A DNA stretch of 63,541 bases, from positions 1 through 63,541 of the IMG/VR virus record IMGVR_UViG_3300032322_001418, one strand, 5' to 3'. Of this stretch, positions 1 to 6,916 are shown piece after piece. Numbering within the stretch: the first letter of the stretch is position 1; every line of letters starts with the position of its first letter. The translations under genes were made by a program, and so were the position numbers. Source of the stretch: a virus. Below the pieces are notes generated by a model, which did no database searches, was not told the origin of the DNA, and saw only the letters and a program-made list of their open reading frames with translations.

Positions 1-123
1 CGCGGCGTATTCAGCCTCTACTCGCAGTTTGTTCCCCCACCATGAAAGGGGGTCTTGATGGTATTCGCATGCTGTGCCTGCTAGGTATCCGTCAACAGCC
101 ATCTTTGCCAACTTCTTCAGCGC
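1..123. repeat. Terminal redundancy, left copy
   Basis: Positions 1-123 are identical to 63419-63541. The leftward coiled-coil gene continues in frame across the join, so the molecule closes to a 63,418-bp circle. This fits an assembly overlap of a circular or circularly permuted genome; a true short terminal repeat cannot be excluded from sequence alone. Confidence 0.97.
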
Positions 124-465
124 ATCGCGCTCGGCCCGCAGCGCCTCGACCTCGGCGCGCAGTTTTCCAATCTGCTCCTCTTGCGACAGCACAACAGACA
201 TTGCGTCGGCCTCGGCATGACTCAGGCGCAGGCACTCGGCGCGCAGCGCCTCGACCTCGGCGCGCAGTTCGTCCTCGTTTCTGTCACGGGCCGTGGCGGC
301 GTCCTTGTACGCCTCGACCTCGGCGCGCAGAGTCATCAACTCAGTACGCAATGACAGGTTGTGGTTTGCCTCCTCGTTGTGCAAACGACGCAGGTGCTCT
401 ACCTGTATACGCAGGTCGGTGTTTTCAGCCAGAGCAGCTACCAGCTCTTTCTCAATAAGGCTCAC
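1..465 (-). CDS. Coiled-coil protein, N-terminal part (gene crosses the circle junction)
   Basis: GTG start at 465-463, preceded by AAGGTGAAG about 10 bases upstream. The frame is open to base 1 and continues at 63418-63389, ending in TGA, for 164 residues in total. The protein is rich in Glu, Arg, Leu and Ala, and the core LRAEVEA occurs three times, spaced 21 and 35 residues apart, both multiples of seven. That is a continuous parallel coiled-coil signature. Short segments without heptads lie at both ends. Function is unknown; a scaffolding or oligomerising role is only a guess. It is the last gene of a run of small genes after ssb, and its stop overlaps the start of the next leftward gene at 63396. 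Confidence 0.8.
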   Translation of the reverse strand, partial: MSLIEKELVAALAENTDLRIQVEHLRRLHNEEANHNLSLRTELMTLRAEVEAYKDAATARDRNEDELRAEVEALRAECLRLSHAEADAMSVVLSQEEQIGKLRAEVEALRAERDALKKLAKMAVDGYLAGTACEYHQDPLSWWGNKLRVEAEYAA

Positions 466-469
466 GGCT

Positions 470-655
470 TCACCTTTTGATGTGAAGTCCAACGATCCCG
501 TAGTCGGTGTCCTGCGCCTCCAGAACCATGAAGCGCAATATCGAGCCGTCATCAAGCTCAATACCGATGATCTCGGTGGCCATTCCGGAATTAAACTTTC
601 GCCGCTTCTGCACGACGCGGGTTATCTTTTTCCCAATCACTTTGCGCGCGTTCAT
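470..655 (-). CDS. Small basic/acidic protein, unknown function
   Basis: 61 residues. The start ATG at 655-653 is chosen because GGGAG lies 7 bases upstream; a longer open frame to 715 has no ribosome-binding site. The N-terminus is basic (ARKVIGKKITRVVQKRRK), followed by a likely small beta-rich domain (IIGIELDDGSILRFMVLEAQ). It sits 4 bases before the downstream GTG-start coiled-coil gene and overlaps nothing. No family was recognised. Confidence 0.7.
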   Translation of the reverse strand: MNARKVIGKKITRVVQKRRKFNSGMATEIIGIELDDGSILRFMVLEAQDTDYGIVGLHIKR

Positions 656-659
656 CGTG

Positions 660-758
660 TCACTCCCGCCAATCTGAGTACATGTCGGCAACGATTGCTG
701 CCGACACGACAACAAGGCCGATGATGATCGAGACCCATATCAGGTCACTCGTATTCAT
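660..758 (-). CDS. 32-residue single-span membrane peptide
   Basis: ATG at 758-756 with GGGTGA upstream; TGA at 662-660 lies inside the ribosome-binding site of the next gene. Residues 6-28 form one hydrophobic helix (LIWVSIIIGLVVVSAAIV), flanked by a short polar N-terminus and an acidic/aromatic tail (DMYSDWRE). An upstream ATG at 770 overlaps the previous stop but lacks a purine-rich site. It fits tightly between two real genes, which supports it despite its size. Function unknown; small phage membrane peptides often act on host envelope proteins or on lysis timing. Confidence 0.6.
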   Translation of the reverse strand: MNTSDLIWVSIIIGLVVVSAAIVADMYSDWRE

Positions 759-762
759 GGCG

Positions 763-1083
763 TCACCCATTCAGAGAGGAGAACAGCTGGCGCAGCTTGG
801 CAACACGCTCGCGGCCGTCTTTGGCATCGAGCTGTTCTTCTGTAGCTATTCCATCAACCCAGCCAAGCAGTGAATCGCTGGCCTGAAGCAGCTGGTGCAG
901 CCGTGCCTTCAGACTGGCGTTGACCTGAAGCGCGGCAGCCAGTGTCTGTGCCGTGTGTGACACAGCCTCGCGCAACTCTGCGACCTCCATCTCAAGCAAG
1001 CGCCTGCGGGTTTCATCTATGGCTGCAGCTGCTCGCATGCGGGCCAGCTCGCTTTCCAGCTGTGCAATGTTCGTGTTTTCCAT
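763..1083 (-). CDS. Coiled-coil protein, unknown function
   Basis: 106 residues. ATG at 1083-1081 with AAGGGAG 6-8 bases upstream; the 5-residue longer form is less likely. Residues 5-75 are heptad-like (many Leu/Ala/Glu, e.g. RRRLLEMEVAELREAV), so an extended coiled coil is expected. The C-terminus is mixed and charged. It is the first gene after ssb in the leftward operon, with an A/T-rich 60-base gap before it. No enzymatic motif was seen. Confidence 0.72.
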   Translation of the reverse strand: MENTNIAQLESELARMRAAAAIDETRRRLLEMEVAELREAVSHTAQTLAAALQVNASLKARLHQLLQASDSLLGWVDGIATEEQLDAKDGRERVAKLRQLFSSLNG

Positions 1084-1111
1084 GTGTGCTCCCTTCATCC
1101 GTATTTTCTAA

Positions 1112-1139
1112 AGCATGTTTTTAACGTGGTGCCCATGCT
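1112..1139 (-). terminator. Weak hairpin after ssb
   Basis: AGCATG and CATGCT pair around a 16-base loop in the A/T-rich gap downstream of ssb. On the minus strand TTAGAAAATA follows. It may be a weak or partial terminator or an mRNA-end stabiliser; it lacks a clean U-tract. Confidence 0.3.
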
Positions 1140-1143
1140 CCAC

Positions 1144-1575
1144 TCAATCAAAAGGGATGTCGTCCTCGTCGCCGGTGTTATCGCCGGCAGCCCTTGCCGC
1201 GTGATCATCTTTCTTGGCATGGCGCGTGCCTGACTTGTCGCCGCCGCCCAGCATCTGCAGGCTGTCCACCCTGATCTTGGTGGTATATCTGTCGATGCCG
1301 GCCTTGTCGGTCCACTTCTCGGTCCGCAGCGAGCCCTCGACAAACACCTGTGAGCCCTTGCCGAGGTATTCTGCCGCGACCTCAGCAAGACGCCCCCAGA
1401 CCTCGCACCGATGCCACTCTGTGCGTTCCTTGGCCTCGCCAGTCTGCTTGTCCTTCCAGCGCTCGCTGGTGGCGACGCTGAAGCTGGCAATCTGGATCCC
1501 GCTTGGCGTTGAGCGAACCTCAGGATCTCCGCCGAGGTGGCCTAGCAGCATTACCTTGTTGACTCCGCGCGACAT
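1144..1575 (-). CDS. ssb: Single-stranded DNA-binding protein
   Basis: 143 residues. The OB-fold starts at residue 1 and shows typical bacterial SSB signatures: [16 protein letters not shown] near the N-terminus, a [12 protein letters not shown]-type segment around residue 55, and a [15 protein letters not shown]-type strand near residue 75. The C-terminal tail ends in the acidic DDIPFD, matching the conserved DDDIPF tip that recruits replication and repair partners. It covers single-stranded DNA during replication and recombination. It lies directly after recT (2-base gap) and completes an exonuclease-RecT-SSB recombination operon. Keeping the tip suggests it can contact host replisome proteins, relevant because the phage carries no polymerase. 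Confidence 0.95.
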   Translation of the reverse strand: MSRGVNKVMLLGHLGGDPEVRSTPSGIQIASFSVATSERWKDKQTGEAKERTEWHRCEVWGRLAEVAAEYLGKGSQVFVEGSLRTEKWTDKAGIDRYTTKIRVDSLQMLGGGDKSGTRHAKKDDHAARAAGDNTGDEDDIPFD

Positions 1576-1577
1576 GA

Positions 1578-2453
1578 TTACTTCTCCTCGACGCTTGTCA
1601 GCGCTTCACGCTTGGTGGTGTAGGCGATCCGGGCCGCCTTGATGTGTTCATCGTCGGTCAGCGACTTGGCCAGATCACCGGCCTTCAGTAGCTCAGCCAG
1701 ATTGCTGGCCGTGCTGATCGCCTCGATCACCCGCTGCAGCGGCGCGGCAGATCCATTGCCAAGATCAAAGCTGACAGGCGTGGGCCTCGGCATGTCGTAG
1801 GAGCGCACCGGCGCAGGCTCGTTGCTGTAGTCCATCAGCTCCTCGGCAACGCCAAGGCCCTTCAGGACATCCGGATATGCGTCACGCAGGCAGAAGGCGC
1901 GGGCGCGCAACTGCAGCATACGGCGCATGTACTTGCGCCAAACGGTCTTTACCGTCAGGCCAGCCATGTCGGCATCGGCCTTGGAGAACGACGCCTTGAT
2001 GGTGTCCACGTCTCCACGACGCTTGGTCTCGCACCATGCCGTGGCAGTGGCCTCGTCGTACCACTCGCGGATCCACAGGCACAGCGGGCTTGCGCGGACG
2101 ATTCCGATCAGGCCATCGCCCCACAGCGACGGGCGTCCGTCGATCACGGCGATCGACTGGATCGACTGGAATGGACCCATGCCAAGCTCGCTGCCCATCT
2201 GGATGGCCACGAAACAGTCGGCGGGCTTGCCGCGATAGTTTTCTGGGACCATGGACGATGACGCCAGCACGCGCGAGATGCGCTTGGCAATCTCGTACTT
2301 GGTGAATTCCGGAGACGCCTCGATGTTCGCCGGGATCGTCTCGGCATAGGAATCGGGCTGCTGCACGGGCACGTCCACCTTCGCCGGCTCGGCCGCCTGC
2401 TCTATGCTGGCTGGCTCCGGGGTTTCACTCACGACCTTGTTGACCTTAGCCAT
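1578..2453 (-). CDS. recT: RecT-family single-strand annealing recombinase
   Basis: 291 residues from ATG at 2453; a 14-residue longer frame to 2495 is not preferred. The family core is clear: a segment reading [20 protein letters not shown], then [14 protein letters not shown], as in phage RecT proteins that anneal complementary strands. The first 45 residues are Pro/Glu-rich and probably disordered. The start overlaps the exonuclease stop by 8 bases, so the two are translationally coupled. Together with the upstream YqaJ-type exonuclease and downstream SSB it forms a Red-like system for recombination-dependent replication or end repair. Confidence 0.93.
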   Translation of the reverse strand: MAKVNKVVSETPEPASIEQAAEPAKVDVPVQQPDSYAETIPANIEASPEFTKYEIAKRISRVLASSSMVPENYRGKPADCFVAIQMGSELGMGPFQSIQSIAVIDGRPSLWGDGLIGIVRASPLCLWIREWYDEATATAWCETKRRGDVDTIKASFSKADADMAGLTVKTVWRKYMRRMLQLRARAFCLRDAYPDVLKGLGVAEELMDYSNEPAPVRSYDMPRPTPVSFDLGNGSAAPLQRVIEAISTASNLAELLKAGDLAKSLTDDEHIKAARIAYTTKREALTSVEEK

Positions 2454-3390
2454 TGCTGTTCTCCAGTGTGATGACAGCGTTCTTCTCAATGGCATCGGTG
2501 ACCAGCTTCGGCAGCTTGGTCACGCGACGCATGTCCATGTAGCTCGACGCAGCTACCGTGTACTGCTCGCGGCTGACTTCCTTACGGGTGAAGCAGGAGC
2601 CGTCCGGCAACAGGCCAGCAGACGCCTCGCCCATCAGCATCGCGATGCGGTTCTTGCAGCCCTCGATCACCTTGTCGTACAGCGCACGCTGCTCGCTGGC
2701 ATCGGCCCATACGTCTGCGTACTGCTGGGCGACATCAGGCAGCTTGATGACGCTGCCGTTGGTGCCCGGGTACAGGCGCTTGATCAGCTCGGTGGTCGAG
2801 CGGTGCTCGTAGTGCGGGGTCGGCGGGACGCCGGCCTGCACGCGATCCCAGAATTCGGACTCCGCCTCGATCAGCCGATCGATGATTTCCTGTATCGGGT
2901 GGATCTTGTAGACGCGGAAGTCGCGGTTGCCGATCAGCACGCCGAGGTCAAACTCGTCCCAGCCGGTCACGGCCAGATAGTGCTGAACCTGCGCCATGAC
3001 ATGGGGCGGAACCTCGTTACTGCCGGCCGGACCCCAGCCAAAGCCAAAGGCATCCGACTTCGCCTCGAAGCCCAGCTTGCGGTCAACGCCAACGACTCGC
3101 CGGTCGATGTTGGCGAGCATGAACGGGTACTTGCTTGAGCGGAACGTCTGGTTCTGGCGGATGACCTTGAAGCCGGTCTGGTCGGCGTATGCCTCGCAGA
3201 TCGGATCTTCCAGATACGTGCCCCAACGCAGCGACGCATTGTCAGCGCCGTCGTCTGGCTCGATCTCGCCACGCTTCTCGTGGTACAGGGACAGGATGTC
3301 CCGGTATGGGTTGACGCCGATGATGATGCCGGCATCAGAGCCGCCGATGCCGCTGCGACGCTCGGCGCGCTGTTCTTTGGTGATTGCCAT
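2446..3390 (-). CDS. YqaJ-like (lambda-exonuclease-fold) recombination exonuclease
   Basis: 314 residues from ATG at 3390 (GGAG 9 bases upstream); longer frames run into the tRNA-like element. YqaJ motifs: GIGGSDAGIIIGVNPY (residues 14-29), E61 in LEDPICEAY, D96 in ANIDR, and E109-A-K111 in GFEAKSD, followed by the QVQHYLAVTG helix (134-143). This is the PD-(D/E)XK core that degrades one strand of double-stranded DNA to give the overhang on which RecT anneals. A later region of about residues 200-314 is helical. It is the first protein gene of the leftward early operon. Confidence 0.93.
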   Translation of the reverse strand: MAITKEQRAERRSGIGGSDAGIIIGVNPYRDILSLYHEKRGEIEPDDGADNASLRWGTYLEDPICEAYADQTGFKVIRQNQTFRSSKYPFMLANIDRRVVGVDRKLGFEAKSDAFGFGWGPAGSNEVPPHVMAQVQHYLAVTGWDEFDLGVLIGNRDFRVYKIHPIQEIIDRLIEAESEFWDRVQAGVPPTPHYEHRSTTELIKRLYPGTNGSVIKLPDVAQQYADVWADASEQRALYDKVIEGCKNRIAMLMGEASAGLLPDGSCFTRKEVSREQYTVAASSYMDMRRVTKLPKLVTDAIEKNAVITLENSNG

Positions 3391-3435
3391 TCTCTGCGCT
3401 CCATTGCATGGCCGCCAACCGGCCAGTTGAAAAGA

Positions 3436-3546
3436 TGCCTCAGGGCAGGAGTCGAACCTGCTTCGTGTGGTGACCACCGACCAGATAAGTGAGCCTTTCC
3501 TCCCACCTTCCAGACCAGCCGTTCCGCCGGCCAACATCACCGAGGC
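3436..3546 (-). tRNA. Atypical tRNA-like element (111 nt, isotype not assignable)
   Basis: The 5' GCCTCGG (3546-3540) pairs with the 3' CTGAGGC, extendable by one further T-A pair. Next to it is a perfect T arm: GCAGG, loop TTCGACT, CCTGC. A GCCG/CGGC hairpin occurs in the D-arm position and GTGG/CCAC could be a variable arm. The body between is about 30-35 bases longer than a normal tRNA, and I cannot place a 7-base anticodon loop with U33 and a purine at 37. There is no encoded CCA. It may be a degenerate tRNA, a tRNA with an insertion, or a tRNA mimic at the start of the leftward transcript. Confidence 0.45.
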
Positions 3547-3552
3547 AGGTCA

Positions 3553-3580
3553 ATCCTACACGTTTGTCACTGGATGTCAA
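3553..3580 (-). promoter_or_regulatory. Leftward sigma70-type promoter for the recombination operon
   Basis: On the minus strand TTGACA (3580-3575) is a perfect -35. After 16 bases comes TAGGAT (3558-3553) as -10 (4 of 6). Transcription would begin about where the tRNA-like element begins. The -35 lies inside the 17-bp palindrome described separately. Confidence 0.6.
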
Positions 3581-3590
3581 GCGTTGACAT
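3574..3590. promoter_or_regulatory. Perfect palindrome, candidate operator of the divergent early region
   Basis: ATGTCAA-gcg-TTGACAT is a perfect 7-bp inverted repeat with a 3-base spacer. It contains the leftward -35 and touches the rightward -35, so a dimer bound here would block both. The adjacent Cro/XRE-like protein is the obvious candidate ligand (inference). Confidence 0.6.
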
Positions 3591-3618
3591 AGACGCTGAG
3601 TGAGTGCGGGTGTATTAT
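3590..3618 (+). promoter_or_regulatory. Rightward promoter for the Cro/XRE-like regulator
   Basis: TAGACG (3590-3595, 4 of 6), a 17-base spacer, then TATTAT (3613-3618, 5 of 6). The start point would fall about 30 bases before the regulator's start codon. The -35 shares its first base with the end of the palindrome. Confidence 0.55.
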
Positions 3619-3654
3619 CCTGACTGATCTTTTTTATACCAAAGTGGAGCGATC

Positions 3655-3984
3655 ATGGCATCGAAAAAGAACGGCAAGGCGCGGGTCAGGGTTGCGGCGA
3701 AGGGTGAAGATATTACATATCCAGCCGAGATGATCCCGATCGTGGTCAGGCCGGATTCAAATCCGCCCCACCAGAATCCGATCCGCGCATTCCGCGAGGA
3801 GCTGCGGCTCACGCGCGAGGAGTTTTCCAAGCTGCTTGGCGTGACGGTGATGACCGTCAGGACGTGGGAAACGCCGAACCTCAGCCGCCCCAAGGGCAGC
3901 AAGGCCATCGAGCTGGTCGATCTGGCGCGGCGCAACGCCTATCCACTGACGCTGGACGACATCTATCGCAACCGCGCACTGTGA
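3655..3984 (+). CDS. Cro/XRE-type helix-turn-helix regulator
   Basis: 109 residues; ATG with GGAG 6 bases upstream. The N-terminal 40 residues are basic and extended. Residues 42-75 form an XRE-like HTH (IRAFREELRLTREEFSKLLG, then VTVMTVRTWE), followed by a C-terminal helix region resembling the NadS/HigA type. It is the only gene between the divergent promoters and the helicase operon. By position it should bind the palindrome at 3574-3590 and set the balance between leftward and rightward early transcription, including its own. No partner repressor or integrase was found, so lysogeny is not implied. Confidence 0.82.
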   Translation: MASKKNGKARVRVAAKGEDITYPAEMIPIVVRPDSNPPHQNPIRAFREELRLTREEFSKLLGVTVMTVRTWETPNLSRPKGSKAIELVDLARRNAYPLTLDDIYRNRAL

Positions 3985-3987
3985 TAC

Positions 3988-4016
3988 TTGACGCGGGCGA
4001 TTCCCGGGAGTACAAA
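3988..4016 (+). promoter_or_regulatory. Rightward promoter for the helicase-primase operon
   Basis: TTGACG (3988-3993, 5 of 6), exactly 17 bases, TACAAA (4011-4016, 4 of 6). It begins just after the regulator's stop codon. The transcript would start at the foot of the hairpin at 4021-4051. Confidence 0.5.
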
Positions 4017-4020
4017 AACA

Positions 4021-4051
4021 ACGCCCCTCGCGAGTTTCCTCGGAGGGGCGT
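4021..4051 (+). other. Strong hairpin at the predicted 5' end of the leader
   Basis: ACGCCCCTC pairs fully with GAGGGGCGT; inside, after one bulged G, CGAG pairs with CTCG around a TTTC tetraloop. No U-tract follows, so it is more likely a 5' stabilising or regulatory hairpin than a terminator. Termination of upstream read-through remains possible. Confidence 0.6.
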
Positions 4052-4431
4052 GGTGCTTGACAACCCGCCAAGGTTTCAAGCGCGGTCCGGACGCGGCGGA
4101 CATGGCAATCATGCCACGTCCATCCTTCCCACCGCAAGCTGCGCCCCGCCAGACGCTCCGAAAGGGTCGTCAAGACGCACGTAGTCATGCCCGTCCAATG
4201 TCGGGGCTCGTCAGGAAAGCATTGGTAAGTCGCCGGGAGGTAGCCACCCGGTAGGCGAAAACCCGGGCGCTGTCCGACCCCCTGACAACCCGGTCTCCCA
4301 AGCGGAGAGGCTCATCGAGTATCCCCGGCCAGTGGCCGACAGGCGAGGGTCGAGAGGGCAGCAGGCCCCTCCAGACCCCGACCGGAGGGAGAAAGAGGGG
4401 GCATTATGCCCAGTGGATTTGCGAGGTTGGC
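4052..4431 (+). other. Gene-free structured leader before the helicase
   Basis: About 380 bases with no frame I can support. Open frames here are short, Arg/Pro/Ser-rich and lack good ribosome sites. Several inverted repeats are visible. CGCC/GGCG encloses GGG/CCC near 4222-4254, and TCTCC/GGAGA (4294-4298 with 4304-4308) encloses CAAGC. GC-rich purine runs precede the helicase. It could be a regulatory leader, a non-coding RNA or part of the replication origin. I recognise no known riboswitch or ribozyme consensus. Confidence 0.5.
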
Positions 4432-5979
4432 GTGGACATCAGACCGTATCAGCTTGAGGCTATCGACCAGTGCCGCCGGGCATTCGCGTCCGGGTCGCGG
4501 CGCATCCTGCTGCAGGCACCCACTGGCGCGGGCAAGACTGTCATCGCCGCCCAGATCGTGGAAAGCGCTGCGCGCAAGGGCCGGCGGATCCTGTTCCTCG
4601 CTCACCGCAGGGAGCTGGTCAACCAGTGCGCGGACAAGCTGCGCAGGTTTGGCGTCGATTACGGGATCCTGATGGCTGGCGAGGATCCCAGCTACGAATA
4701 CGAGGTGCAGGTCGCCAGCATCGATACCTTGCGTGTGCGCTGCATGAAGAACCAGCGGCAGCCCATGCCGAAGGCTGACGTGGTGATCATCGATGAAGCG
4801 CACCGCGCGATGTCGCGCACCTATCAGCAGGTCATCGAGTACTACGTCAAGGAACACAACGCTGCGGTGCTTGGCATGACTGCCACCCCGATCCGCAGTG
4901 ATGGTCGAGGGCTGGGCTCGACCTTCGAGAGCATGGTGCGGTGCCCGTCCATCCGCGAGTTGACCAAGGCTGGATACCTAGTCCCGGTGCAGTACTACGC
5001 GCCGACGATCCCTGACCTGACCGGGATCAAGATCGTGCGCGGCGACTACGACGAGCGCGAGCTTGAGAAGGCCATGGATCAGCGCAAGGCTGTGGGCGAC
5101 ATCGTGGAGAACTGGGTACGCGTTGCGAGTGATCGGCCTACCATCGTGTTCGCGACCAGCGTCAAGCACTCGATGCACATCCGTGACGAGTTTGTCAGGG
5201 CTGGCTTCAGGGCTGCGCACATCGATGGCACGATGGGGCTGGCGGATCGTGATGAGGTGCTGCGCGGCTTGGCCAGCGACAAGTACCAGATCGTGACCAA
5301 CTGCATGGTGCTGACAGAGGGCTTCGATGACCCGAAGCTCAGCTGCTGCGTGCTGGCGCGGCCGACCAAGAACCCCGGGCTGTACCTGCAGATGGCTGGA
5401 AGGACGCTGCGTCCTAGCCCCGGCAAGAGCGACTGCATCCTGCTGGATCACAGCGGCAACGTGTACGAGCACGGCTTCGTGGCAGACGATCGAAGCTGGG
5501 AGCTGTCGGAGGGCAAGGCTGCGAATAACGGCAAGGCCAAGCAGCGCCCGGCTGAGCGCAGGCCGATCACTTGCGTCAAGTGCGCGCACGTGTACGAGGG
5601 ACAGCTGCGTTGCCCGAGGTGCAGGCACCTTCCGGAGCGCAAGGGCAAGTACGTCGATACCCGGCATGCGGACCTGAACAGGATCGCCGAGGAGGAGCGG
5701 CGGAGCGCCAAGAAAAAGGTGTTCACTCAGGAGGACAAGCAGCGCTGGTATAGCATGCTCACCGACTACGCACTAAGGTACAATAAAAAGCAGGGCTGGG
5801 TTGCCCACGCTTACCGTGACAAGTTTGGCGTATGGCCGCGCGACATGCTGCCATGGCCAGTCGAGGCTGACGCGGAAGTGAAGGCATTCATCCGGCACAA
5901 GCAGATAAGGTTTGCAAAATCACAGAGGAGGCACACACATGCGGCACCAGACGGCAACGCGCCAGTCGGCGCAGGGTAA
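4432..5979 (+). CDS. Superfamily 2 DEAH-box helicase with zinc motif
   Basis: 515 residues; GTG start with GAGG 9 bases upstream. RecA-like domain 1 has Walker A APTGAGKT (29-36), DEAH (121-124) and TAT (150-152). Domain 2 ends in motif VI QMAGRTLR (320-327). A four-cysteine cluster (C381, C384, C394, C397) follows, as in RadD/SSL2-like phage helicases. The C-terminal 100 residues include a conserved-looking helical tail, as in bacterial RadD. It should unwind or remodel branched or forked DNA using ATP. The last 41 bases overlap the primase gene, so the two are coupled; it is probably the replicative or recombination helicase. Confidence 0.93.
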   Translation: MDIRPYQLEAIDQCRRAFASGSRRILLQAPTGAGKTVIAAQIVESAARKGRRILFLAHRRELVNQCADKLRRFGVDYGILMAGEDPSYEYEVQVASIDTLRVRCMKNQRQPMPKADVVIIDEAHRAMSRTYQQVIEYYVKEHNAAVLGMTATPIRSDGRGLGSTFESMVRCPSIRELTKAGYLVPVQYYAPTIPDLTGIKIVRGDYDERELEKAMDQRKAVGDIVENWVRVASDRPTIVFATSVKHSMHIRDEFVRAGFRAAHIDGTMGLADRDEVLRGLASDKYQIVTNCMVLTEGFDDPKLSCCVLARPTKNPGLYLQMAGRTLRPSPGKSDCILLDHSGNVYEHGFVADDRSWELSEGKAANNGKAKQRPAERRPITCVKCAHVYEGQLRCPRCRHLPERKGKYVDTRHADLNRIAEEERRSAKKKVFTQEDKQRWYSMLTDYALRYNKKQGWVAHAYRDKFGVWPRDMLPWPVEADAEVKAFIRHKQIRFAKSQRRHTHAAPDGNAPVGAG

Positions 5980-6916
5980 ATGGGACTGGATCCTGACCAC
6001 GTTGTGCGGCCCGGAGATCGTACGCAGGAAGCACGGGCCGTGCCCAATGTGCGGCGGCAAGGATCGGTATCGCTACGACAACAAGAACAATGGCGGCGAG
6101 TACTACTGTGCCCAGTGCGGGCACGGTGACGGCTTTGACTTGCTGTGCAAGCTGAACGGATGGGACTTCAAGACAGCGGCCAATGCGGTGGATGACCTGC
6201 TGGGCAACACCACGAAAGAAAAGCTGCTGGAGGTCGAGCAGAAAGAGCAGAAGCCGTTTCTGCCAATCGACCCTGACAAGCGGCGCAGCGCACTGAACGC
6301 GGTGTGGGCAGACGCAGACCAGCCGCAGGTCGCCATCGATTACTTGGCCGGGCGTGGGCTCGATGTCGAGAAGGCCAAGAGCATGGGCCTGCTGGGCGAC
6401 ATCCGTGGCAGTGGCAGTCTGCTTGATTCAGACACTCGCCAGCGTGTCCCGGGCATGGTGGCGATGATCAGGAACGGCAGCGGAAGGCCCATCGGAATTC
6501 ACCGCACGCTGTTGCCGCCGCAGGGCGTGCGGACGAAAAAGATGATGCCGCCGATAGAGCCGATCGCCGGAGCCGGCATCAGGCTTGGCAAGATCACTGA
6601 CAAGGTGGTGATCGGCGAGGGCATCGAAACGACGCTGGCTGCATGCATGCTGTACAACATGCCCGGCCTGTGCGCCATGTTCGCCAACAACATGGAACGC
6701 ATTCAGATCCCAGAGCATGTCCGCAAGGTGGTGATCTGCGTGGACAACGACAGGTCGTTCACCGGGCAGGCCGCATCGTTCGCGCTGGCCAAGCGTCTGG
6801 TCACCGGGCCGGACAAGCGTGGCGTTACTGTGGTGATGCCGCTCAACGCCAATGACGACATGGCCGACTACGCACTGCGTGGTGGCGAGTTGCTGGAGCA
6901 GGGGGACGAGCCATGA
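5939..6916 (+). CDS. DNA primase: zinc-binding plus Toprim domains
   Basis: 325 residues from ATG at 5939 with AGGAGG 7 bases upstream (inside the helicase gene). A P4-type zinc motif uses C35, C38, C57 and C60 (CPMC and CAQC). The Toprim domain shows EGIE (227-230) and DND (269-271), the metal-binding acidic residues used to make RNA primers. There is no helicase domain; the separate upstream helicase presumably supplies it. The stop overlaps the next start (ATGA). With no phage polymerase seen, these primers are probably extended by the host replisome. Confidence 0.92.
   Translation: MRHQTATRQSAQGKWDWILTTLCGPEIVRRKHGPCPMCGGKDRYRYDNKNNGGEYYCAQCGHGDGFDLLCKLNGWDFKTAANAVDDLLGNTTKEKLLEVEQKEQKPFLPIDPDKRRSALNAVWADADQPQVAIDYLAGRGLDVEKAKSMGLLGDIRGSGSLLDSDTRQRVPGMVAMIRNGSGRPIGIHRTLLPPQGVRTKKMMPPIEPIAGAGIRLGKITDKVVIGEGIETTLAACMLYNMPGLCAMFANNMERIQIPEHVRKVVICVDNDRSFTGQAASFALAKRLVTGPDKRGVTVVMPLNANDDMADYALRGGELLEQGDEP

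Noticed and set aside
141-330. CRISPR-like spaced repeats
   Set aside because: The 20-22-bp repeats are in frame with a coiled coil at multiples of 21 bases, and no repeat is palindromic or regularly spaced.
42-724. Plus-strand frames opposite the coiled-coil and small genes
   Set aside because: Arg/Pro/Ala-rich shadows; the minus strand has ribosome sites, overlaps and plausible proteins.
2404-3138. Long plus-strand frame opposite the exonuclease
   Set aside because: Composition (Leu/Val/Arg/Ala with no motifs) is that of an antisense shadow; YqaJ motifs are clear on the other strand.
3757-4254. Frames on both strands across the leader region
   Set aside because: Rich in Arg, Ser, Pro and Cys, without good start sites; one overlaps the predicted promoter.
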